This document shows positions 25,029 to 33,419 of a stretch of 64,000 nucleotides of DNA, piece after piece. The notes beneath the pieces were generated by a model. That model ran no database searches. It was not told the DNA's origin and was given only the letters and a program-made list of their open reading frames with translations. The first letter of the stretch is position 1. Each line of letters starts with the position of its first letter. The translations under genes and the position numbers were made by a program. The stretch comes from DASXTW01 sp046726275 (GTDB lineage Bacteria; Actinomycetota; UBA4738), in assembly GCA_046726275.1 (NCBI GenBank), contig JBKPAF010000059.1:1-64000 (forward strand), in the 5' to 3' direction.

Positions 25029-25381
25029 GTAAGCGGGGTCACGTGGCGCTCAGTGTCGCTCAGGAAGCGGGACGAGGGGCGAATGCCGGGCTTCGAGGAC
25101 GAGGGTGTCGAGCTCCGGATTGGAGGACGGGAGGGGCCGTCACGGCGGCGGTCCCCCCCGCCCGCGAACTGGAACGCAGGGCGCTCGGTGCAGCCCGCCA
25201 CACCGGTCCGGATCGCTCGCTCCCGGCTGGGGTGCCGAGCGCGCGCTTACCGGGCTCGCCAGGTTCAGCACAAGGAGTACCGGGAGAGAGGCGGCGACAC
25301 AATCCCCCGGCCGAGCCATTTTGGGTCGGTTCGGCCGCCTAGGCCCACTGGCGGACCCATCGGTACACTTTTCGTTAAGGC
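25029..25381. other. 353-bp intergenic region without a recognisable gene
   Basis: Divergent spacer between the DUF6186-like operon and the lipoyl transferase-like gene. Short open frames on both strands have no protein-like character, and no tRNA T-loop pattern was found. A 7-bp inverted repeat (CGGCCGA 25308-25314, TCGGCCG 25331-25337) lies near the right end. TACACT about 13 nt before ATG 25382, with AAGG before the ATG, could be the promoter and SD of the rightward gene. Confidence 0.5.
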
Positions 25382-26176
25382 ATGAGCGCCGGTCCGGATG
25401 CATCCTCACCGACCGCGGTTCGTCTCATCCGTCAGTCGTTCCCCGAGCCACCAGTGCTGGATACGGCGGTCTCCCACGCGATCCTGAGGGGCGTCTCCGA
25501 CGGCACGCAGCCGGACACGCTGCGGATCCACCGGCCAGGCCTCGTGGTGGCCTTCGGTCCCCTCGACAGGCTCTCGCCCGGGTACGGGCGGGCGATAGAC
25601 GCCGCTCGCGCTCGAGGGTTCGGGGCCATCCAGCGGCTGGCCGGAGGGCGAGCGGCGGTGTTCCACGACCAGACCATCGCGCTCTCCTGGGCCGTCTCGG
25701 ACCCGCAGCCACGACTTCACATCACCGACCGGTTCGAGCTGGTCTCCTCGATCCTGGCCGCTGCCCTGCGAGACCTGGGTGTGGACGCACGGGTGGGGGA
25801 GGTTCCGGGCGAGTACTGCCCTGGAGCCCACAGCGTGAACGCACGGGGGAAGTCGAAGCTGGTGGGGTTGGGACAGAGGATCCTGCTCCACGCCGCGCAC
25901 GTCGGGGGTGTGGTCGTGGTGGCCGGTGGCGATCGGATCCGGGAAGTGCTGATCCCCGTGTACGACGCGCTCGGTCTGGAGTGGGACCCGGAAACGGCAG
26001 GGAGCGTTCAGGACGAGGTTCCGGGGGCCAGTTGGGAACGGGTCGAGGAAGCCATCCTCGAGAGATTCGGTGAGTCGTTCGACCTGTTCGAGGAGACTCT
26101 CCCCGAGCAGATCCTGGAGCGCGCGCTCGAGCTCGGCGCCGGGCACGAGGTGAACGCGTCGGGCGACGCCGGCTAG
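25382..26176 (+). CDS. Lipoate/biotin protein ligase family protein (LipM/LipL-like lipoyl transferase)
   Basis: A 264-aa BPL/LPL-domain protein. RLAGGRAAVFHDQTIALSWA is the lipoyl-AMP/octanoyl binding signature with GGR, and GEYCPGAHSVNARGKSKLVGLGQRIL holds a Cys at the position used as thioester nucleophile in LipM/LipL together with the GK(S)KL motif. Enzymes of this family move octanoyl or lipoyl groups onto the lysine of lipoyl domains, such as that of the E2 at 15378. Lys in GKSKLVG aligns with the ligase lysine. It ends in a 4-bp convergent overlap with pepN. Specificity among transferase, amidotransferase and ligase is not decidable here. Confidence 0.8.
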   Translation: MSAGPDASSPTAVRLIRQSFPEPPVLDTAVSHAILRGVSDGTQPDTLRIHRPGLVVAFGPLDRLSPGYGRAIDAARARGFGAIQRLAGGRAAVFHDQTIALSWAVSDPQPRLHITDRFELVSSILAAALRDLGVDARVGEVPGEYCPGAHSVNARGKSKLVGLGQRILLHAAHVGGVVVVAGGDRIREVLIPVYDALGLEWDPETAGSVQDEVPGASWERVEEAILERFGESFDLFEETLPEQILERALELGAGHEVNASGDAG

Positions 26177-28716
26177 GAAGCGCCGGCGTCGACCGCCCGT
26201 GCCCGCAGGGTCCGCTCCACCCCGTCCATGCCCTCGAGGAGAAGCCGTCGGATCGGGGACGGGGCGGTGGTGGTCGACAGATAGCGCTCAGTCCGCTCCA
26301 CCGTCTCCTGCGTGTTGACCAACCGGGGATACATCCCGCGAGCGAACGCCAGCGCGTCGGGGAGGTCCTTCGTCTCCCACACGGTCGGCAGGGCCTCGAA
26401 GAACCGTCCGATGAAGGGCTGGAGCAGCTCCTCCTGCCCGTACTGCTGGAACCCGCTCATGATCTCCTCGACCATGGCCAACGGCTGGGAGTGATCGTCG
26501 ACGACGATGCGCCAGGACTCGTCCTTCGCCTCCGGAGTGGGGCGAGCCGCGCGGGCGGCCGCTGCGTGCCGGGACCCCCGGTCGGTGGCGTCTCGTTGCC
26601 CCTCGGCCTCGATGAGGCCGGCGTCGGCCGCTCCCGCGGCTGCCAGGGACCGGATGATGTGCCAGCGGAGCTCTGTGTCGACGACCAAGCCGCCGAACGG
26701 ACTATCGCCCGAGAGGAGTCCCTTGACCATCGCCAAGTGGTCCTCGTCCTGCGCGGAAGAGACGAACGCCCTGGCCCAGGCGAGCTGATGGTCGCTGCCC
26801 GGTTGGGCGGCTCGGGTCCCTTCCAGCGTGGCCTCGGCGAATCGCTTCATGGCAGCCTTCCGGTTCGCCGGATCCCCGTACACATTGATCGCCGCCGATG
26901 CCTGGGCCAGCAGGCTCTGAACCACGCCGACCTTGGTCTCCCTGCCGATGTTCCCGATCACCAGTCGCAGATAGTCGCGAGCCGGCATCTCGGCATCGCG
27001 GGTCATGTCCCAGCACGCTGTCCAGCACAGGGTCCGAGCCAGCGAGTCGTCGAGGTCGCCCAGGTGCTCGACGAGTGTGGCAAGTGACCCATCGTCGAGC
27101 CGGATCTTCGCGTAGGTGAGGTCTCCGTCGTTGATCAACAGGAGATCTGGAACCGGCTCACCGATCAGCTCCGGGACGTCGGTCTCCGCCCCCACCGCGT
27201 CGAACTCGACCGACCGGCGGCGGACCAACCCGCCACCGCTGTTGTCGAACAGCCCTACGCCGAGGCGGTGGGATCGAAGGGTGGGCCAGTCCGCGGGGGC
27301 TTCCTGCAGCAGCGAAAACGAGCTGAAGACCGTCTGGCCGCCCTGGTCCTTGGTGGCGAAGCGGGCGCGAAGGGTATTGACGCCGGCCGTCTCCAGCCAC
27401 TCCTTCGACCAGGCGTGCAGGTCTCGGCCGGAGGCCTCCTCCAGCGAATCCAGGAAGTCGTCGAGCTCGGCGTTTCCAAACTCGTGCCGCCGGCAGTAGG
27501 TCTTGACCCCCTCCAGGAACCGTTCCTCACCGACCCAGGCCACCAGCTGCCGGAGGACCGAGGCCCCCTTCGCGTACGTGATGCCGTCGAAGTTCAGATG
27601 GATCGACTCCACATCGGGAACTTCGGCCACGATCGGGTGGGTGGTGGGGAGCTGATCCTGCTTGTACGCCCACGTCTTCTCGGTGTCGGCGAAGGTGGTC
27701 CATCCTTCGGTCCACCGCGTCGCCCCCACCTGCGACAGCACCGCCATGAAGCTCGCGAAGCTCTCGTTCAGCCACAGGTCGTTCCACCACCGCATGGTCA
27801 CAAGGTCGCCGAACCACATATGGGCCATCTCGTGCAGGATGGTCTCTGCGCGTCGCTCCTTGGCCGCATCGGTCACCCGCGACCGGAACAGATACAGATC
27901 GTTGAAGGTGACCAGGCCGGCGTTCTCCATCGCTCCGGAGTTGGACTCGGGAACGAAGATCTGGTCGTACTTGCCTCCGAACATGTATGGGTACCCGAAG
28001 GCTCCCTCGAAGAAGTCGAACCCCTGTTTCGTGATCTCCAGCAGCTCGCCGGCATCCAGATGCTCGGCGAGCGACTGGCGGCAGAGAAGGCCGAGGTCGA
28101 TGTCGCGATGTCGCTCGCGGACCTCGTGATACGGCCCGGCAGCGATACAGGTGATGTACGTGGGGATGCGCTCCGTCGTCTGGAAGGACCATCGGACGGT
28201 GCCGTCCAATGCGGCGGGGTCGCCGGTCGAGGGGGCGTTGGCGACAGCGATCCAACCGGGCAGGCCGATCAACGTGAAGTCGAAGGTCCCTTTCAGGTCG
28301 GGCTGGTCGAAGCAGGCGAAGACCCGATGAGCTCCGAACGGCTCGAAGTGCGTGTGGAGGTACACGTTACCGTCGGCGGGGTCGACGAACCGATGCATCC
28401 CCAGCTCCGTCCGGTTGAAGGCGCACGAGGCCACGATGTGGAGCTCGTTCTCCTCCCGCAGCCCGCGTAGGGTCACCCGGTTTCCGTCGAACGCTTCCAA
28501 GCCAACGGGTTCCCCGTTCAAATCGATCGTCGAGACGGAAAGAGCCGTGAGATCCACAAAGGTCTGGGCCCCGCCTCGTGCACAGCCAAAACGGATCACC
28601 GTTTCGGCCGTGAACGCGTCCTCTTGGGTGAGATCCAGCGTGATCGTGTAGCGCGGGTTCCGGATCAGGGCCACCCGGTCGATGGCCTCCTCCCGGCTCA
28701 GGTTGTTGTTGTTCAT
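26173..28716 (-). CDS. pepN: Aminopeptidase N (M1 family)
   Basis: An 847-aa zinc metallopeptidase that removes N-terminal residues from peptides, cytosolic in bacteria. GAMENAG (substrate N-terminus recognition) and ILHEMAHMWFGDLVTMRWWNDLWLNESFAS (HExxH-x18-E zinc site) are intact. The N-terminal beta domain starts at once with RNPRYTITLDLTQEDAF, and an ERAP-like C-terminal helical domain follows (residues about 530-840). Length is typical of actinobacterial PepN. No signal peptide. ATG 28716 is preceded by GAGAG. Probably monocistronic. Confidence 0.95.
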   Translation of the reverse strand: MNNNNLSREEAIDRVALIRNPRYTITLDLTQEDAFTAETVIRFGCARGGAQTFVDLTALSVSTIDLNGEPVGLEAFDGNRVTLRGLREENELHIVASCAFNRTELGMHRFVDPADGNVYLHTHFEPFGAHRVFACFDQPDLKGTFDFTLIGLPGWIAVANAPSTGDPAALDGTVRWSFQTTERIPTYITCIAAGPYHEVRERHRDIDLGLLCRQSLAEHLDAGELLEITKQGFDFFEGAFGYPYMFGGKYDQIFVPESNSGAMENAGLVTFNDLYLFRSRVTDAAKERRAETILHEMAHMWFGDLVTMRWWNDLWLNESFASFMAVLSQVGATRWTEGWTTFADTEKTWAYKQDQLPTTHPIVAEVPDVESIHLNFDGITYAKGASVLRQLVAWVGEERFLEGVKTYCRRHEFGNAELDDFLDSLEEASGRDLHAWSKEWLETAGVNTLRARFATKDQGGQTVFSSFSLLQEAPADWPTLRSHRLGVGLFDNSGGGLVRRRSVEFDAVGAETDVPELIGEPVPDLLLINDGDLTYAKIRLDDGSLATLVEHLGDLDDSLARTLCWTACWDMTRDAEMPARDYLRLVIGNIGRETKVGVVQSLLAQASAAINVYGDPANRKAAMKRFAEATLEGTRAAQPGSDHQLAWARAFVSSAQDEDHLAMVKGLLSGDSPFGGLVVDTELRWHIIRSLAAAGAADAGLIEAEGQRDATDRGSRHAAAARAARPTPEAKDESWRIVVDDHSQPLAMVEEIMSGFQQYGQEELLQPFIGRFFEALPTVWETKDLPDALAFARGMYPRLVNTQETVERTERYLSTTTAPSPIRRLLLEGMDGVERTLRARAVDAGAS

Positions 28717-28771
28717 TTATCTAGTCTCTCAAAGACGGGGACGCCGGTGCCCAGGCAAGGAGGGAGAGACG

Positions 28772-29593
28772 GTGCGAGTCGCGGTGGTCGGACACGTGGA
28801 GTGGGTGGAGTTCGCCCACGTGCAGCGAGTTCCCCGCCCCGGAGAGATCGTCCACGCCCGGGAGTCCTGGGTGGTCCCCGCCGGCGGGGGCGGGGTCGCC
28901 GCCGTCCAGCTGGCCAAGCTGGCTGGGAGCGCCACCCTGTTCACGGCCCTGGGGGATGACGACCTGGGCAAGGCGTCCCGTCGGGGACTGGAGGAGCTGG
29001 GGGTTCGGGTCGAAGCGGCCTTCCGGCCGATCCCCCAGCGACGCTGCTTCGTCTATCTCGACGCGTTCGGCGAGCGGACGATCACGACCATCGGAGAGCG
29101 ATTGAATCCCTTCGGTGACGACCCCCTCTCCTGGGACGACCTGGCCACGACAGATGCGGTGTACTTCACGGCCGGGGATCGGGCGGCCCTGACCGCCGCT
29201 CGCCGGGCCGCCGTCCTGGTGGCCACCTCACGGGTCCTGGAGGATCTGGCCGGGTCGGGGACGAAGCTCGATGCCCTGGTGGGAAGCGCATCCGACCCGG
29301 CGGAGGTCTATCGCGCCGGCGATCTGGATCCTCCGCCTCGACTCGTGGTGCGGACGGAAGGGAAGGAGGGAGGGGCCTACGAGACCGAGGACGGCCGTTC
29401 CGGCCGGTACGAGGCGGCGCCCTTGCCCGGCCCCAAGGTGGATGCGTACGGATGCGGGGACAGCTTCGCCGCCGGGCTCACCTTCGCGTTGGGAGGCGGC
29501 TATGGGGTCGAGGACGCTCTGGAACTGGCCGCGCGCTGCGGAGCCGCGTGCGTGGCTGGGCGCGGTCCCTACGAGGGCCAGCTCCGGCTCTGA
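28772..29593 (+). CDS. PfkB-family sugar/nucleoside kinase
   Basis: A 273-aa ribokinase-fold kinase. The N-terminal VVPAGGGGVAAVQLAKLAG is the PfkB signature 1 region, and DAYGCGDSFAAGLTFALGGG is signature 2 with the catalytic Asp and anion hole. GTG 28772 is chosen because AAGGAGGGAGAG lies just upstream; the open frame further upstream lacks character. It phosphorylates an alcohol group of a sugar or nucleoside with ATP, but the lid residues do not identify a substrate to me. It lies divergent from pepN. Confidence 0.85.
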   Translation: MRVAVVGHVEWVEFAHVQRVPRPGEIVHARESWVVPAGGGGVAAVQLAKLAGSATLFTALGDDDLGKASRRGLEELGVRVEAAFRPIPQRRCFVYLDAFGERTITTIGERLNPFGDDPLSWDDLATTDAVYFTAGDRAALTAARRAAVLVATSRVLEDLAGSGTKLDALVGSASDPAEVYRAGDLDPPPRLVVRTEGKEGGAYETEDGRSGRYEAAPLPGPKVDAYGCGDSFAAGLTFALGGGYGVEDALELAARCGAACVAGRGPYEGQLRL

Positions 29594-29602
29594 GCCTCTC
29601 GT

Positions 29603-30637
29603 TCAGTGAGGCTTCAGGCGCTGTTCGACCGCTGCGCGTTGCTCGAGAGATGCGTGCTCGTCGATCCACTCGTCGATCCGCTTCCACCAGGCGTAGAGCC
29701 AGTCGATCAGCTTCTCCTGGCCCTCGGGGATCTCCGAGGGAGGGATGCGCCAGTAGCGGGCGTCGATCGGCTCGCGCAGTGGGATGCGCCGCCACAGGTC
29801 CCAGAAGGAGCCCACGTCCTCCAGAACCGTGTGGGCGACGAAGACGACGTCGGCCTCCGGGGAGCTGGTGATGGCCGCCATGGGCCCCCTGTGGCGAGGG
29901 GGAAGGACGTTCCGCATCGCCTCCGCCTTCTCCGCATGTTCGTGGAACCCTCTCTTCCGGAGACTTGCGATCGCGCGCAGACGGAGTCGATGGGTGAAGT
30001 CGCGGCCCTCGGGGAACAGCACGAACGCATCCTGCTCACCCAGGCCGCGGGCCAGGTCTCCGATGGCGGCCACGTACCGGTCGCTGCCTCTCGGGTCGTG
30101 CCGGATGAATCGATTGGGGAGCCTGTTGCCCATGATGTCGAAGAGGGGCTCCCACTGCAGCTTGGCCAGCATGACGATCCTGGGGTGGCGTGGGTAAGCG
30201 ATCATCAGCGTCCCGATCAGCATCAGTGAGTTGCCGGGACCGGCGTGTCGGCTGAAGACGAGGATCGGGCCGGGCGTGGGTGGGGGGCGGTCCTCGATTC
30301 GGATGCGAAGCCGAAACAGCCGGACCGCCGCGCGGTTCATCGCTCGGAGCCAGCTCCTCATGACCGCGTAATGGACGGTCTGGGCTCTGGTGGACTTCAT
30401 CCGTACGCCGAACCCCGTCCAGATCCACAACGCCACCATCACAAGGAGCCCGATCACCTCCAGCGCCAGGTAGACGATCACGAAGGCGATGAGCCGAAGC
30501 GTCGGCCGGCCGGGGAGGAAGAGGTCGGCGATGGCCGCGATCAGCAGCAGGAGTGGGGACAGGACGAGGAGGACCACGCACAGGACGAACGCGGCGGGGG
30601 CGATGACCAGCCGGCGAACAATCTTCGGCGGGACCAC
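29603..30637 (-). CDS. Membrane lysophospholipid acyltransferase-like protein
   Basis: A 344-aa protein with N-terminal membrane helices (LVIAPAAFVLCVVLLVLSPLLLLIAAIADLF; LIAFVIVYLALEVIGLLVMVALWIW) and a PlsC-type acyltransferase domain. FSRHAGPGNSLML takes the place of the catalytic HX4D box and reads HX4N here; LFPEGRDFTHRLR is the FPEGxR acceptor-binding motif. The family acylates lysophosphatidate or similar lipids at the inner membrane. The Asp-to-Asn change may weaken or alter catalysis. It starts 1 bp after the patatin stop, so the two are co-translated. Confidence 0.78.
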   Translation of the reverse strand: MVPPKIVRRLVIAPAAFVLCVVLLVLSPLLLLIAAIADLFLPGRPTLRLIAFVIVYLALEVIGLLVMVALWIWTGFGVRMKSTRAQTVHYAVMRSWLRAMNRAAVRLFRLRIRIEDRPPPTPGPILVFSRHAGPGNSLMLIGTLMIAYPRHPRIVMLAKLQWEPLFDIMGNRLPNRFIRHDPRGSDRYVAAIGDLARGLGEQDAFVLFPEGRDFTHRLRLRAIASLRKRGFHEHAEKAEAMRNVLPPRHRGPMAAITSSPEADVVFVAHTVLEDVGSFWDLWRRIPLREPIDARYWRIPPSEIPEGQEKLIDWLYAWWKRIDEWIDEHASLEQRAAVEQRLKPH

Positions 30638-30638
30638 G

Positions 30639-31502
30639 TCACGTCGCTTTCGTGAGACCTGCCTTGGACAGGTACGCGGCCGTCGCTCGATGGGCCAGCT
30701 GGATACGCCTCGGGACCGAGCGAAGGTCTCGGTACCTCAGCTGACCCAGGCTGTCATACCGAGGGGGATCCACCTCTCCTGTGGGGAGGACATGGGCGAC
30801 GACGCCCTCAGGCAGCGTGGCCATATCGCGGGCGAATCGGTGCCTTCGGGCGATCTCGAAGGCCACCATGGCAACCTGCCACGGATTCCTCGGAGGCGAC
30901 AGGGGACGCTCGGTCCGCCCCACGTGAAGGACGAAGATCAGCGTGGCTCCCAGCTCGACGGCCCGGCCGATCGGGATGCTGTTCACGATGCCGCCGTCGA
31001 TAAAGTGCTCACCATCGATCGCCACGGCGGGAAGGATGCCCGGCACGGCCGATGATGCCAGGATGGCTTGGACAAGGGATCCCTCCGAGAACCAGTGCTC
31101 GGCTGCTCGCTCGATGCACGCGGCCACGCACTGGAACGGGACCTTCAACTCCTCGAACGTCGCCGGGAGGAACCGCTGGAGGAGGGCCCGGAGCGGCCGG
31201 TTCGAGTGGAGGGCGGTGCGGGTTCGGACGAGGGTAGCTGCCCCGGAGAGGACCGATCCGGCGAAGACCCCACTCTGATCGAGAGACCTCCAGATCTTCT
31301 CCAGCCTGTCCACCGTGGAAGGTGCCGGCTCGGCCGCGATGACGGCTCCGTTCAACGCTCCCACGGAGTTCCCCACGACCAGGTCCGGCTGGATGCCGAA
31401 ATCGGAGAGGGCGCGGAGCATCCCCACCTCGTAGGCGCCCATGTGCCCGCCGCCACCGAGGACGAATGCGACCTTCTGTCGGCGAGGCTTCCTCGATGGC
31501 AT
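30639..31502 (-). CDS. Patatin-like phospholipase
   Basis: A 287-aa patatin/RssA-type serine lipase. The oxyanion loop is VLGGGGHMGAYEVGML, the nucleophile elbow GNSVGALNGAV (GxSxG), and the catalytic Asp lies in FIDGGIVNSIPIGRA. It would release fatty acids from membrane lipids with a Ser-Asp dyad. ATG 31502 begins just before the conserved strand; the open frame continues upstream without features. A TAGAAT -10 at 31550-31555 would start the transcript at an ATG that opens a 12-codon leader frame ending at the patatin start. Operon with the acyltransferase downstream suggests phospholipid remodelling. Confidence 0.86.
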   Translation of the reverse strand: MPSRKPRRQKVAFVLGGGGHMGAYEVGMLRALSDFGIQPDLVVGNSVGALNGAVIAAEPAPSTVDRLEKIWRSLDQSGVFAGSVLSGAATLVRTRTALHSNRPLRALLQRFLPATFEELKVPFQCVAACIERAAEHWFSEGSLVQAILASSAVPGILPAVAIDGEHFIDGGIVNSIPIGRAVELGATLIFVLHVGRTERPLSPPRNPWQVAMVAFEIARRHRFARDMATLPEGVVAHVLPTGEVDPPRYDSLGQLRYRDLRSVPRRIQLAHRATAAYLSKAGLTKAT

Positions 31503-31549
31503 GGCTATCCGGCCGGGATCCGTGGCCGCGAGGCCGAGTGCATGGCGGG

Positions 31550-31555
31550 ATTCTA
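31550..31555 (-). promoter_or_regulatory. -10 element (TAGAAT) upstream of the patatin gene
   Basis: The minus strand reads CTAGAATCCCGCCATG, nearly identical to CTAGAATCCCGGCCGTG before the gene starting at 61860. Here the first ATG (31543) opens a 12-codon frame that stops at 31505-31507, two bases before the patatin ATG at 31502. Confidence 0.4.
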
Positions 31556-31594
31556 GAAAGAAGGGGGGGCCCAGGTCTGCTGAGGTTGTTTTGG

Positions 31595-32440
31595 TCAGGT
31601 CTCCGGACAGCCTGACTCGTCGGGCAGCAACGGACGGAACCGCAGCCAGTAGGTATTGCCGCCGCTCTGCCACGGGGTGAGCTCGTTGGCTCGATCCACC
31701 AGGGGACGAAGCTTCTGCACATCCTGGCCGTCCAGCGCGAAGCACGACATTGGGGCGTCGGGCAGCGGGCCTGCCAGCTCGGCGATCGTCCGGTCGAGCG
31801 GCCAGGTCAGCTCGCGTTGCTCGAGCTGCTCACCCGGTGGCTCGGTGTTGACGACGACCGCGAGCCGCGAATACTCGAACCGTCGCTCGGCGGTAAGGGA
31901 ACCCTCCGGCAGCCATCCGCTCACGTTCCCGAGATTCGTCTGGAGATCGAGGAGGGCCGCCCGGGCCTTCCGCTCGTCCTCGGGGATGGACGGGTCCTCC
32001 AACCCGAGGGCGTAGGCCGAGATCACGTGGCGCGTGCCACCGTCGACGAAGGTGAAGGTGGTCGTTCCCGCGTCCGCGACGAGCGGCAGCTCGTAGGTCC
32101 GGTCCGGGCCGACGAGGCCGGCCCGGCGGGCGGCCTCGATGATCCGGCGGAGGCCTTCCTCGCTCACCCGCATCGAATACACCGGAGAGATCGCCGGTCC
32201 CGGATAGATGGCGATCTGGGCCCCTTCCATCACGATGAGCCCGTCGGCGTACAGCGAGAACCGAGGGATATGGATGAGGGCGAAGCCCGCGGGAAGGAAC
32301 CCACCATGCGTGTCGACGCGCAAGAGAAGCTGGTCGGTCACGGGACGTGGCTCCGGAGGGGTCGAGACGCGAGGAGCACACGCGACCGAGATCGACGCCA
32401 CGACCATCGCCGCTGCTCGGAGCGCGAGCCTCCCACTCAT
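31595..32440 (-). CDS. Predicted lipoprotein of unknown function
   Basis: A 281-aa protein with a lipoprotein signal: MSGRLALRAAAMVVASISVAC, lipobox ending in Cys at residue 21. The mature part (residues 30-281) is soluble, with VRVSEEGLRRIIEAARRAGLVG and TTTFTFVDGGTRHVISAYALG resembling conserved stretches of uncharacterised actinobacterial lipoproteins. ATG 32440 is preceded by AAGGTGGG; the longer frame upstream is antisense to the small basic-protein gene. It sits between lipid-metabolism genes on the same strand, 92 bp before the patatin. I cannot assign a function. Confidence 0.72.
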   Translation of the reverse strand: MSGRLALRAAAMVVASISVACAPRVSTPPEPRPVTDQLLLRVDTHGGFLPAGFALIHIPRFSLYADGLIVMEGAQIAIYPGPAISPVYSMRVSEEGLRRIIEAARRAGLVGPDRTYELPLVADAGTTTFTFVDGGTRHVISAYALGLEDPSIPEDERKARAALLDLQTNLGNVSGWLPEGSLTAERRFEYSRLAVVVNTEPPGEQLEQRELTWPLDRTIAELAGPLPDAPMSCFALDGQDVQKLRPLVDRANELTPWQSGGNTYWLRFRPLLPDESGCPET

Positions 32441-32591
32441 GCCCACCTTGGACGGCTCGATCGACCTTCTGGGTTCCCTATCACGGACGTTCCACACGAT
32501 GGTCGTTGCGCTTCGCTCCCGGCGACAGTACGGTGCGGTGAGCACCGTCCACGCGGCGCACGGACGGGGAGAGAGGGGAGAGGAGAGAGAC

Positions 32592-32696
32592 GTGGCCAGC
32601 AAGGACAAGGGGGGCGGCAAGACCTCCAAGAAGCCGGCCCAGCACGACCTGAAGGCGAAGCGGAAGGCCAAGAAGGAGAAACGGGCCTCCAAGTAG
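32592..32696 (+). CDS. Very small lysine-rich basic protein (34 aa)
   Basis: GTG 32592 begins a 34-residue protein, MASKDKGGGKTSKKPAQHD continuing LKAKRKAKKEKRASK, with about 15 Lys/Arg. A strong purine-rich SD (GGGGAGAGGAGAGAGA) lies just upstream, which argues for real translation. Short Lys-rich proteins of this form occur in actinobacteria; nucleic-acid or ribosome binding is an inference from charge alone. It is the only plus-strand gene between the lipoprotein and PlsC genes on the minus strand. Confidence 0.6.
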   Translation: MASKDKGGGKTSKKPAQHDLKAKRKAKKEKRASK

Positions 32697-32711
32697 CCTG
32701 ATCGAGAGCAT

Positions 32712-33392
32712 TCATGTCCCGCGCGTTCGAGCAGACGCGATCGCCCGCGCCCTGATCATCTGCGTCTCGACGTTCTTCATGACCTCGCGCGTCACCTCGC
32801 GGAAGACCCCAGGTGACCGTGCCTCCTCGGGGACCTCCACCGCGTCGCCGATCGCGATGGCCACCGGCACCCGAAGAGGCCGGGAAAGCACCAGCCCACC
32901 CCGCGGCCACCGGGTCTGGGTCCCCCAGAGGCCGACGGGAACGATGGGCACGTCGGCGGCCAATGCGGCCCTGACCAGACCCGACCGACCGCTCAGCGGC
33001 AGTTCCCCCTTCCCGACGCGGCCTTCGGGGAAGATTCCCGCGAGGCCACCTCCCTTGAGGACCTCCTGAAGCTGTTGGAGAGCGCCGAGGTCCCGGGTCC
33101 GGCGCTTCACGGGGATCTGCTTGGTCCGGCGAAGCCCCCAGCCCCAGACCGGGTGGGCGAAGAACTCCGCCGCGGCCAGGAAGCGGATCGCCCGGCCTCG
33201 CGCCGACGTGGCCAGGGCGACGGCGATCGGGTCGAGAACGCTCACATGGTTCGGGGCGAAGATGGCCGCGCCGGTACGCGGGATGCGGTCGAGCCCTTCG
33301 AACCTCAAGCGGAACAGCAGGCGATACAACGGCGCCACCGTGAGAAGTCCCACCCGCCACCACCAGTCGAACTCCTGGCTCCTCCCCGCCAT
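32712..33392 (-). CDS. 1-acyl-sn-glycerol-3-phosphate acyltransferase (PlsC family)
   Basis: A 226-aa membrane-associated acyltransferase. Block I NHVSVLDPIA (NHX4D) is intact, block II includes KQIPVKRRTRD, block III FPEGRVGKG, and block IV VPIVPVGLWG. It acylates lysophosphatidic acid to phosphatidic acid in phospholipid synthesis. A first hydrophobic stretch (WWWRVGLLTVAPLYRLLFRL) would anchor it. Unlike the acyltransferase at 29603, the catalytic HX4D is canonical. The gene lies 27 bp beyond the DegV stop on the same strand. Confidence 0.9.
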   Translation of the reverse strand: MAGRSQEFDWWWRVGLLTVAPLYRLLFRLRFEGLDRIPRTGAAIFAPNHVSVLDPIAVALATSARGRAIRFLAAAEFFAHPVWGWGLRRTKQIPVKRRTRDLGALQQLQEVLKGGGLAGIFPEGRVGKGELPLSGRSGLVRAALAADVPIVPVGLWGTQTRWPRGGLVLSRPLRVPVAIAIGDAVEVPEEARSPGVFREVTREVMKNVETQMIRARAIASARTRGT

Positions 33393-33419
33393 GTCCGGGG
33401 GAGCCTACACGGGGCGTGA

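Noticed and set aside
25029..25381. Possible tRNA or small gene in the largest intergenic region
   Set aside because: No T-arm or acceptor-stem pairing pattern, and no short frame with both a ribosome site and protein-like composition.
27268..28470. 400-codon plus-strand frame opposite pepN
   Set aside because: Antisense of an intact aminopeptidase N; no protein-like features.
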